This document shows positions 1-4,728 of a stretch of 6,684 nt of DNA, one piece after another. The notes beneath the pieces are model-generated. The model did no database searches and was not told the origin of the DNA. It worked only from the letters and a program-made list of their open reading frames with translations. Source of the stretch: Chloracidobacterium sp. UBA7659 (lineage in GTDB: Bacteria > Acidobacteriota > Blastocatellia > Pyrinomonadales > Pyrinomonadaceae); NCBI GenBank assembly GCA_002483395.1, contig DLHV01000144.1, positions 26,113 through 32,796 on the forward strand. The letters run 5' to 3'. The position numbers and the translations under genes are program-made. The stretch's first letter is position 1. The number at the start of each line of letters is the position of its first letter.

Positions 1-173
1 GAGCCGATCTCCAAACCGAGCAGGGTCGGAACGGCGTTCGGGGCGACGTAGTTGAACAGAAGGCCGTCAAAAACGTCGAATCCCCAGCCTAGCCACGCGG
101 CAAAAATAACCGTCCATTGATAGCCGTTCATATCGAGCAGCGTGCGCCGCGGCATTTCGGAAACTGAATTCAT
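1..173 (-). CDS. MFS transporter, N-terminal fragment (runs off left edge)
   Basis: Reading the minus strand from an ATG at 173 gives 57 open codons to the window edge, beginning MNSVSEMPRRTLLDMNGYQW. A hydrophobic first transmembrane helix follows, containing GWGFDVFDGLLFNYVAP. A Trp-rich helix 1 with an FDxFD motif, then a polar stretch and a pro-rich turn, is typical of the amino end of major facilitator superfamily permeases of the aromatic-acid/sialate-like type, which are inner-membrane secondary transporters. Only helix 1 and the start of the first loop are visible, so the substrate cannot be named. There is no clear Shine-Dalgarno site before the ATG. The gene is divergent from the thioesterase at 214, with 40 bp between the two starts, so the promoter region is shared. 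Family call fairly sure; subfamily unsure. Confidence 0.72.
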   Translation of the reverse strand, partial: MNSVSEMPRRTLLDMNGYQWTVIFAAWLGWGFDVFDGLLFNYVAPNAVPTLLGLEIG

Positions 174-188
174 GGTTTAGTTTTGAGC

Positions 189-197
189 TGTGATAAT
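189..197 (+). promoter_or_regulatory. candidate extended -10 element for the thioesterase gene
   Basis: TGTGATAAT fits an extended -10 (TGn followed by GATAAT, one mismatch from TATAAT). Transcription would begin near 204, only about 10 nt before the ATG at 214, giving a very short leader without a Shine-Dalgarno site. No good -35 is visible. The reverse complement of the same bases reads GATTAT, so a -10 for the divergent MFS gene may overlap it. This is inference from consensus matching only. Confidence 0.3.
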
Positions 198-213
198 CTA
201 CGCGCATAATACT

Positions 214-681
214 ATGGAAAGCGAAAAATCCTTACAGGAAACCTACTCGCCCAACGGGATTTGCTTCGGCTGCGGGCCGGCAAATGAAAAAGGCCTGCAT
301 ATCCGCAGCTTTGTCGAAGGCTCCGATGTTGTTGCGGAATGGCGGGCCGAAGCTCATCATGAGGCATTTCCCGGCATTCTGAACGGAGGCATAATCGGAG
401 CATTGCTCGATTGCCATTCGAATTGGGCCGCGGCCTACTTTCTGATGAAAAACAACGCGAAAACGGAGCCCGACTGCACCGTGACGGCTGATTTTCACGT
501 CAAACTCCTGCGCCCGACGCCGAGCGATGCCTTGATACATCTTCGGGCGAGGGTCGTTGAATCAACCTTGGAAAAAGCGATTGTCGAAGCCGAGCTGATA
601 GCAAACGACAAGGTCTGTGCCACCTGCCGCGGAACGTTTGTCGCCGTCAAAGAAGGCCATCCGGCTTATCATCGCTGGTAG
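214..681 (+). CDS. PaaI-like hotdog-fold thioesterase family protein
   Basis: A 155-residue protein counted from the ATG at 214. An in-frame GTG at 190 exists, but the eight residues it adds look unlike the family, so 214 is preferred. Residues 17-30 carry CFGCGPANEKGLHI, the amino-terminal Cys-rich motif of this hotdog subgroup. Residues 52-68 carry FPGILNGGIIGALLDCH, which aligns with the FPG-x-x-HGG-x(4)-LLDE active-site segment of PaaI/YbgC-like acyl-CoA thioesterases. The strands ADFHVKLLRP (92-101) and ARVVES close the hotdog. The usual HGG histidine is Asn58 here, and the usual acidic pair reads Asp-Cys-His. Family members hydrolyse acyl-CoA thioesters as cytosolic dimers or tetramers, but the substrate here is unknown. 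The gene stands alone: divergent from the MFS gene and convergent with the exonuclease, with a hairpin repeat starting 7 nt past the stop. Confidence 0.85.
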   Translation: MESEKSLQETYSPNGICFGCGPANEKGLHIRSFVEGSDVVAEWRAEAHHEAFPGILNGGIIGALLDCHSNWAAAYFLMKNNAKTEPDCTVTADFHVKLLRPTPSDALIHLRARVVESTLEKAIVEAELIANDKVCATCRGTFVAVKEGHPAYHRW

Positions 682-687
682 GAAGTG

Positions 688-761
688 TGCCCACGAAACA
701 CACGAAAGACGCGAAAAAATCCTATTTCTTTTTTTCGCCTGTTTTGTGTGTTTCGTGGGCA
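688..761. repeat. 74-bp near-perfect inverted repeat (dispersed palindromic element, possible bidirectional terminator)
   Basis: Arms 688-719 and 730-761 pair over 32 positions without gaps, with two mismatches (708/741 and 710/739) and one G-T wobble (704/745), around a 10-nt loop at 720-729. Each arm is built from three 9-nt units ending in CGAAA: in the left arm 690-698, 699-707 and 708-716. Arms of this type translate as HETHERRE-, TKHTKDAKK- or RNTRKTRK-like peptides, which I recall as recurrent in genomes of Acidobacteriota, Verrucomicrobiota and relatives; that recollection needs a search. The element sits between the convergent ends of the thioesterase (stop ends at 681) and the exonuclease (stop at 722-724), where its RNA hairpin could act as a two-way transcription terminator or 3' stabiliser. 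No good U-tract follows on either side. Confidence 0.85.
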
Positions 762-1330
762 AAAATCTTTTGGAGTTGGCGTTCAAATTCTTCGCCCAAA
801 CCCAACTTTTCGAGCCACGCCATTTGTTCGGCCATTAAACGCGGCAGGTGGACAACATCGGACAAGGCGTAATCCACCAGTTCACCTGTCCAGATCCCAT
901 CCCACGCACGGTTGAATTTTGCCCGCTGCGATTTGTCCAGATCGACCGCAAAATAACGGTAAAGCGTTTCAGCGAGAGAGGCAGATTGGTTCGCACCACG
1001 CGTCAGGACCTTTTCGGCGATCATCGTGTCGAACACATTCTCTACCGAATAGCCATTAGCATTTAAAAATTCGAGATCGAATTTGGCGTTGTGAAAGATC
1101 TTGATAACGCCCGCGTCTTTAAGAATTCCAGCAAGATCACCGAGTTCGACGCCTTCGCTTATGGGAACGAGGACGTTGTAACTGCCGTCCGAAAATTGCA
1201 CCGAAAAAAGCCGTCCATGCTTTGCACTCAATCCCGATGTTTCGGTGTCGCAACCAAGAACAGCAGCGGCCGAAAGGCGCTCGAAAGCCTGCTCTATCTC
1301 AAGTTTGGTTCTTGCCACAAAAACTTCCAC
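722..1330 (-). CDS. RNase D-like DEDDy 3'-5' exonuclease, stand-alone catalytic domain
   Basis: A 202-residue protein from a GTG at 1330; another GTG at 1318 is possible, and a stop lies shortly upstream. All exonuclease motifs are present: Exo I CDTETSGL (Asp28, Glu30), Exo II IFHNAKFDLEFL (Asp85), and Exo III YALSD at 154-158 (Tyr154, Asp158) in the DEDDy spacing Y-x3-D. The stretch RYFAVDLDKSQRAKFNRAW (125-143) matches the segment before Exo III in RNase D and the WRN/PolA proofreading family. Such enzymes trim RNA or DNA 3' ends with two metal ions. There is no HRDC domain, so it is about half the length of classical RNase D; the substrate, RNA or DNA, is undecided. The last 12 residues (AHETHKTGEKKK) are encoded inside the palindromic element and are probably not ancestral. 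A TACAAT hexamer at 1337-1342 is only 6 nt from the GTG, so a leaderless transcript is possible. Confidence 0.88.
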   Translation of the reverse strand: MEVFVARTKLEIEQAFERLSAAAVLGCDTETSGLSAKHGRLFSVQFSDGSYNVLVPISEGVELGDLAGILKDAGVIKIFHNAKFDLEFLNANGYSVENVFDTMIAEKVLTRGANQSASLAETLYRYFAVDLDKSQRAKFNRAWDGIWTGELVDYALSDVVHLPRLMAEQMAWLEKLGLGEEFERQLQKIFAHETHKTGEKKK

Positions 1331-1366
1331 GATTCGATTGTAAGGTAGTCAACAGAAACGCGAAAA

Positions 1367-1372
1367 TATACT
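1367..1372 (+). promoter_or_regulatory. possible -10 hexamer for the YceH-family gene
   Basis: TATACT matches five of six bases of TATAAT and lies about 52 nt before the chosen ATG at 1425. No convincing -35 stands 16-18 nt upstream. It falls in the intergenic space shared with the divergent exonuclease gene. Weak consensus evidence only. Confidence 0.25.
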
Positions 1373-1424
1373 ATGCTGATTGGTGAAAGGTTTTGCGGCC
1401 GACCGCGAAAGTTATTTTGAAACA

Positions 1425-2078
1425 ATGTCCACGATACTCACCGAAACAGAAGTTCGGGTTCTTGGCAGCCTGGTTGAAAAGCAACTGACGACGCCTGAAT
1501 ATTACCCGCTCACGCTAAATGCTTTGACCGCCGCGTGCAATCAAAAAAGCAATCGCGATCCGGTGATGTCAATCGGCGAAACCGCTATCCTCGCCGCTAT
1601 CGACAGCCTGCGCGACAAAAACCTCGTCTATCTCTATTACGGCAGTACGAGCCGGACGGTGAAATACAAACACATGCTGCCGAGTGTTTACGAGCTTGAG
1701 CCGCCTGCAGTTGCCGTTATTGCGTTGTTGTTATTGAGAGGCCCGCAGACGGTCGGTGAACTCCGCGGACGTTCCGATAGGCTCTACGAATTCTCCGGTC
1801 TCGGTGAAGTGCAGGAAACGCTTGATGATCTTGCCGGCCGGAGCGAGCCGCTCGTGCTAAAGCTTGAACGCCAGCCCGGACAGAAGGAAGCCCGCTACTT
1901 GCATCTGCTATCGGGCGAAGTCGATTTGACGGCTTTGAATATTGTTCGCGAGCATCATTCGGGAGGCTCAGGGTCGAACGAACGCATCGAAAAGCTCGAA
2001 CAGGAGGTAGAACGGCTCATCAGTGAACTTACGTCATTCCGCACGACGTTCGATGAGTTTAGAAAGCAGTTTGATTAG
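1425..2078 (+). CDS. yceH: YceH family protein (DUF480), two winged-helix domains and a C-terminal coiled coil
   Basis: A 217-residue protein from the ATG at 1425. The frame stays open upstream to a TTG at 1380, but the E. coli family begins just before the LTxxExRVxGxLxEKQ motif, which here starts at residue 5, so 1425 is chosen. Diagnostic YceH motifs are EKQLTTPEYYPLTLNAL (18-34), ACNQKSNRDPVM (37-48), LLLRGPQTVGELR (102-114), LYEF (120-123) and RYLHLLSGEV (157-166). The family, about 215 residues in E. coli, folds as tandem winged helices, roughly 1-85 and 90-165 here. Residues about 185-215 (ERIEKLEQEVERLISEL and following) form a predicted coiled coil, as in E. coli. Its biochemical role is not established; the fold suggests nucleic-acid binding or protein-protein contact. 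The upstream GAAAG is a weak ribosome site. The gene converges on the response regulator, with 13 bp between the two stops. Confidence 0.93.
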   Translation: MSTILTETEVRVLGSLVEKQLTTPEYYPLTLNALTAACNQKSNRDPVMSIGETAILAAIDSLRDKNLVYLYYGSTSRTVKYKHMLPSVYELEPPAVAVIALLLLRGPQTVGELRGRSDRLYEFSGLGEVQETLDDLAGRSEPLVLKLERQPGQKEARYLHLLSGEVDLTALNIVREHHSGGSGSNERIEKLEQEVERLISELTSFRTTFDEFRKQFD

Positions 2079-2091
2079 ATAGCCGCCACAG

Positions 2092-2457
2092 TCAATGTCC
2101 CGTCAGGTGGAAATCCAAAATTGATTTGAGCGCGGGAAGGTCGATCGGTTTATAAATTACGCCGGAACAGCCTGCATCGCGGGCTTGGTCGCTGACATCG
2201 CGATAGGCTGTGACAACCACAATTGGCACTCCGCCAAGATTTTTGATGCCTTTAATGATAGTGGCGGTCGATAAGCCGTCCAGAAGCGGAAGGCCGATGT
2301 CCATTAGTATAAGGTCGGGATGATACTGCTCTGCCTTTTCGATCGCTTCGTAAGCACCCGCTGCCTCGATCACCGAATAGCCTTCCTGCTCGATCATGTG
2401 CCGCATCATTATCCGGCTGTCCTCGTAATCCTCGACCAGTAATACCTTTTTTTGCAT
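2092..2457 (-). CDS. single-domain response regulator (CheY-like receiver)
   Basis: A 121-residue protein consisting only of a receiver domain. The start at 2457 is supported by a run of six G at 2462-2467, 4 nt before the ATG. All receiver residues are present: acidic pair Glu9-Asp10 (LLVEDYEDSR), phospho-acceptor Asp53 in LILMDIGLPLLDG, Thr83 in VVVTAYRD, and Lys103-Pro104 in IYKPIDLPAL. It should accept phosphate from a histidine kinase in the cytosol, but no kinase, DNA-binding domain or other output domain is present, so partner and output are unknown. Such orphan receivers often act as phosphorelay shuttles or by protein contact. The same-strand upstream neighbour is the beta-helix gene, 75 bp away. 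A promoter candidate in that gap suggests separate transcription. Confidence 0.93.
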   Translation of the reverse strand: MQKKVLLVEDYEDSRIMMRHMIEQEGYSVIEAAGAYEAIEKAEQYHPDLILMDIGLPLLDGLSTATIIKGIKNLGGVPIVVVTAYRDVSDQARDAGCSGVIYKPIDLPALKSILDFHLTGH

Positions 2458-2493
2458 TTTACCCCCCGGCTCGTTCTGAAAAACAATGTTTTT

Positions 2494-2522
2494 ATTCTAA
2501 GCTGTCCGGCGCCGGAATGCAA
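2494..2522 (-). promoter_or_regulatory. candidate sigma70-type promoter of the response regulator with a palindrome in the spacer
   Basis: On the minus strand TTGCAT (2517-2522) is followed after exactly 17 bp by TAGAAT (2494-2499). The -10 matches five of six consensus bases and the -35 matches three. The start would fall near 2487, giving a leader of about 30 nt to the ATG at 2457. The perfect 12-bp palindrome TCCGGCGCCGGA (2505-2516) directly follows the -35 inside the spacer and could be an operator. Inference from consensus and spacing. Confidence 0.4.
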
Positions 2523-2532
2523 AAAGCCAGAT

Positions 2533-3852
2533 CTAAATGTGCAATCGCGAGGTAATGTTTAATGGTTGGTTGGCTATCGACAAAGCATTTTGGGCGTCCT
2601 GAACCGAGATGGTAAAGTTCCAGACGCCTTTTAGCCTTGCTCGCCCGCGAATTACGCCGCTGGCAGTGTCCAGCCACAATCCGGGCGGCAGCGTCCCCGA
2701 CGTAACCGACCAAACATAACTGCCCGAACCGCCGGTGGCTTGCAAAGGTTGGTCATAAGGCCGGAACCGGATGGCATTCGACAGGCTAGTGGTAACAATT
2801 TGCATCGGTGCCGTCGCCGCAAATTCAAATGCGCCAATATCCAAGGCTCCGCTTACCGGACGTCCTTCGCTAGTTTGGTGTTTCACATATTGCCGAACGA
2901 TATTGTTACCAGGCAGGGCGTCAGGATTCAGGGTGGTTCCAGCGTTTACGGCCTGTCCATTTGATAAAAGGCGAAAATCCTGGTTCGCGAGATCAACAAA
3001 TCCGGGCGCCGTGCCGATGATGAAACTGCTACCGCCTGTCACAGTACCATCAAACGCCCCTTCAAATGAATTTCGCCAGCCCGATTTCGACCAATTATTT
3101 GCATGTGACAAGGTGCCGTTTTCGGCAAGCATCGCGAGGGTCGTGCCGGCGTTGACGGTGTAGAAGATGTTGTTTCGGGCGTCACAGGTTTCCTCGTTGG
3201 TCGATAGTCTAAAGATCACAGTATTGCCCGATCGGGTGGAGACGATCGTGTTGTTATAAAAATAAAGTGTGCCTTTGCGATAGTCGGCCGTAGTACCGCT
3301 GTCGCCGCCGTAATGCGTCGTCTGGTTATTGCCGCCATCGGGTTTGATAAGCACGTTGCCGTAAACGAATGTCTTGTGATAATCCGGTGAATTGAGAATC
3401 AAGATGCTGTCCTCGCCATCGACAAGATCGAAATTGCGGTTGCCGCCTTCGATCCAATTGTAGCGAGCGACGAATCCGGCTGAGCGGTCCTTAAGGTTGT
3501 TGCCGCCCGCCCCCGCCCGCAGCGGCCCGAAGCGGTTGTATTGATATGTAATGCCGATCGCGGCGGTGTAGTTATTGTGTTCGAAGGCGCTTCCCGAATT
3601 GCCGTTACCATAGATGTAGTTGCCTTCGACGAGAATGTTGCGTGACGGGTCGGTGTCCGACGAGCCAATAAAAAGCCCGTTGCCGCCGTCTGTGATGATG
3701 CAGTTGCGAATCGTCAGATCTTCGGCCTTTTCGACATAGATCGACGCAGCATTTTGCGCGTAAGCCTGTATCTGGCCGTTAAACCGCGTGAATTGATAAC
3801 CCTGAAAAGCTCCGCGAACTTCGAGATTTTCGATCGTGATATATTTCGGCAT
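2533..3852 (-). CDS. secreted right-handed parallel beta-helix protein with C-terminal Ig-like domain (main part of a frameshifted gene)
   Basis: A 439-codon open stretch that holds most of the protein. Its ATG at 3852 is not the true start, because the frame stays open upstream (GAG CAA TAT ACG CCC GCG GAT ACG) and the missing amino end is found in two other frames (see 3921-4214). Residues 1-300 are Asn/Gly-rich strands such as ITIENLEVRG, LTIRNCIITDGGNGLFIG, ILVEGNYIYGNGN and LYFYNNTIVS, the pattern of a pectate-lyase-like parallel beta-helix. ALDIGAFEF (336-344) is the closing motif common in such surface proteins. Residues about 350-435 look like a bacterial putative Ig (He_PIG) domain: ATGGSGSYVWSVTSGTLPPG, then GVIRGRARLKGVWNFTISV. 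No catalytic residues can be assigned; polysaccharide binding or lyase activity is possible. The full protein would be about 560 residues. Confidence 0.82.
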   Translation of the reverse strand: MPKYITIENLEVRGAFQGYQFTRFNGQIQAYAQNAASIYVEKAEDLTIRNCIITDGGNGLFIGSSDTDPSRNILVEGNYIYGNGNSGSAFEHNNYTAAIGITYQYNRFGPLRAGAGGNNLKDRSAGFVARYNWIEGGNRNFDLVDGEDSILILNSPDYHKTFVYGNVLIKPDGGNNQTTHYGGDSGTTADYRKGTLYFYNNTIVSTRSGNTVIFRLSTNEETCDARNNIFYTVNAGTTLAMLAENGTLSHANNWSKSGWRNSFEGAFDGTVTGGSSFIIGTAPGFVDLANQDFRLLSNGQAVNAGTTLNPDALPGNNIVRQYVKHQTSEGRPVSGALDIGAFEFAATAPMQIVTTSLSNAIRFRPYDQPLQATGGSGSYVWSVTSGTLPPGLWLDTASGVIRGRARLKGVWNFTISVQDAQNALSIANQPLNITSRLHI

Positions 3853-3920
3853 CGTATCCGCGGGCGTATATTGCTCCGCCGATCTTTATCGTGCCACGGT
3901 TTTCGTTCCAGTAATTTAGA

Positions 3921-4214
3921 TTAATCGGCGTCGTTGCACCGTTCCCATCGATTACGGGCCGTTCGCCGTTTAGGGCCGGTCACGCCGCGGATCGTTATCG
4001 GCTGAGCTTCTGTCCCCTGACGGCAAATCACCCATTTTTCCTTGTACGCCGTTGCCTTCCAATAGATCAGAACCGTATCGCCTGGTTGAAGTGTTGCCCA
4101 CGGAACCTCGGCGATAGTGTCCATGGCCGTGTTCGGTTTGACCTCGTATGTCGTGCCGAACGAATTGAACGCAGCGAGAAGCACAAAAGACACGATGATG
4201 AGTAGCTTTTTCAT
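3921..4214 (-). pseudogene. 5' part of the beta-helix gene, separated from its body by two frameshifts
   Basis: From the ATG at 4214 the frame gives a Sec-type signal peptide (MKKLLIIVSFVLLAAFNSF). Then comes TYEVKPNTAMDTIAEVPWA, LQPGDTVLIYW and AQPITIRGVTGP, the usual entry of a beta-helix protein. The frame then becomes nonsense and stops at 3921. Skipping one A in the AAA run at 3969-3971 restores NGERPVIDGNGATTP and LNYWNENRGTIKIG in a second frame. A second net +1 near 3862-3882 joins this to the body (PADTMPKYITIEN), which uses the third frame. Start choice: the frame opens at a TTG at 4277 and has an ATG at 4229, but 4214 gives a clean signal peptide. No strong Shine-Dalgarno site is seen. 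The lesions may be sequencing errors rather than real decay. Confidence 0.78.
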
Positions 4215-4224
4215 AATTGGTACT

Positions 4225-4241
4225 GGCATTAATGAAATGCC
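4225..4241 (-). other. small hairpin just before the beta-helix start codon
   Basis: GGCATT (4225-4230) and AATGCC (4236-4241) form a perfect 6-bp stem with a 5-nt loop, 10 nt upstream of the ATG at 4214. It covers the alternative ATG at 4229, so in the mRNA it would mask that start. It could tune translation, but a stem this short can occur by chance. Confidence 0.3.
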
Positions 4242-4319
4242 CGACGCGGCGCCGGAAGGTATTTGGGCCGCTAACAATAAGAAAAGATCAATTCTTGTTT
4301 AGTTTCATCATTGTTTAAC

Positions 4320-4328
4320 ATTATAGCA
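4320..4328 (-). promoter_or_regulatory. extended -10 promoter of the beta-helix gene
   Basis: The minus strand reads TGCTATAAT, a perfect TATAAT hexamer (4320-4325) preceded by the TGn extension. No strong -35 is visible, as is common for extended -10 promoters. Transcription would start near 4313, giving a leader of about 100 nt before the ATG at 4214. The promoter lies in the 216-bp gap between this gene and the divergent DUF6868 gene. Confidence 0.55.
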
Positions 4329-4365
4329 CTATATTCGAAATACATCAGTCAGTTGCCCGTTGACG

Positions 4366-4394
4366 TTGTGAAAAATGTGTGGCGGGATTATTAT
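4366..4394 (+). promoter_or_regulatory. candidate promoter of the DUF6868 gene
   Basis: TTGTGA (4366-4371) and TATTAT (4389-4394) are separated by exactly 17 bp. They match four and five of six consensus bases. A start near 4401 would leave a leader of about 30 nt containing the GGAGGG Shine-Dalgarno site at 4419-4424. Inference from consensus and spacing. Confidence 0.45.
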
Positions 4395-4430
4395 CGGCGC
4401 GCTGCTAAAAAATCAGTTGGAGGGTGTGTT

Positions 4431-4674
4431 ATGACTTTAGAAAGCTTACGACACTTTTTCGCGTGGTGTTGCCGTTATAAACTACGTTGTGCTGCTTCTG
4501 TGGTGTGCCCTTTCCGTATGGGCGCCCGGATGGGCAAGCGGTATTGCGGCAAAATGGTTCGGCGTGCAGGTGGAGAAATTCAACTCACTCAATTATGCCG
4601 GGATCTCGTTTTACAAGCTGTGCATAATGCTGTTTAACTTGGCTCCGTATCTCGCCCTACGCATAATGGGGTAA
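4431..4674 (+). pseudogene. DUF6868 family small membrane protein, broken by one +1 frameshift
   Basis: The ATG at 4431 has a strong Shine-Dalgarno site, GGAGGG at 4419-4424 with 6 nt spacing. It opens with MTLESLRHFFAWC and then loses the pattern. From about 4471 the next frame continues AVINYVVLLLWCALSVW, GVQVEKFNSLNYAGISFYK and LFNLAPYLALRIMG to the TAA at 4672-4674. Joining the two frames by dropping one base near 4464-4476 gives an 80-residue protein with two hydrophobic helices. Its ends and length match what I remember of DUF6868 proteins: an amino-terminal LxxFxxWC-x-VINY segment and a closing ILFNLVPYLALRI. Function of the family is unknown; it is expected in the inner membrane. Everything except the single extra base looks functional, so a sequencing error is a serious alternative to a true pseudogene. 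Confidence 0.75.
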
Positions 4675-4677
4675 AGC

Positions 4678-4707
4678 AAAAAGGAGAAAGATTTTCGCTT
4701 TCTCCTT
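4678..4707 (-). terminator. intrinsic terminator of the secreted repeat-protein gene (possibly bidirectional)
   Basis: AAGGAGAAAG (4681-4690) pairs perfectly with CTTTCTCCTT (4698-4707) around a 7-nt loop. On the minus strand the stem runs into a T-rich tail (TTTTTGCTTT), fitting a rho-independent terminator for the gene ending at 4729. On the plus strand it lies 6 nt past the DUF6868 stop but is followed by ATGGG, so termination that way would be weak. Confidence 0.7.
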
Positions 4708-4728
4708 ATGGGTCAATTGTCAAATTGT

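Noticed and set aside
190..213. Upstream GTG start for the thioesterase
   Set aside because: The added residues are not family-like and the GTG falls next to the candidate -10 element; the ATG at 214 is better.
685..915. Short plus-strand ORFs through the palindromic element
   Set aside because: They only translate the repeat (TKHTKDAKK- or RNTRKTRK-like peptides) and then run antisense into the exonuclease.
1380..1424. Upstream TTG start for the YceH-family gene
   Set aside because: Comparison with the E. coli protein places the start at the ATG at 1425; the 15 extra residues match nothing.
2771..3163. Plus-strand ORF opposite the beta-helix gene
   Set aside because: It is the shadow of a coding frame with obvious beta-helix strands; no ribosome site or family resemblance.
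4248..4257. Ten-base match GGCGCCGGAA shared with the palindrome at 2508-2517
   Set aside because: The shared core is a short GC palindrome that can arise by chance in this composition, and the second copy lacks the full symmetric site.
4311..4430. Coding extension upstream of the DUF6868 ATG in the same frame
   Set aside because: The stretch holds the promoter and Shine-Dalgarno site, and its translation (for example DVVKNVWRDYYRR) is not part of the family.
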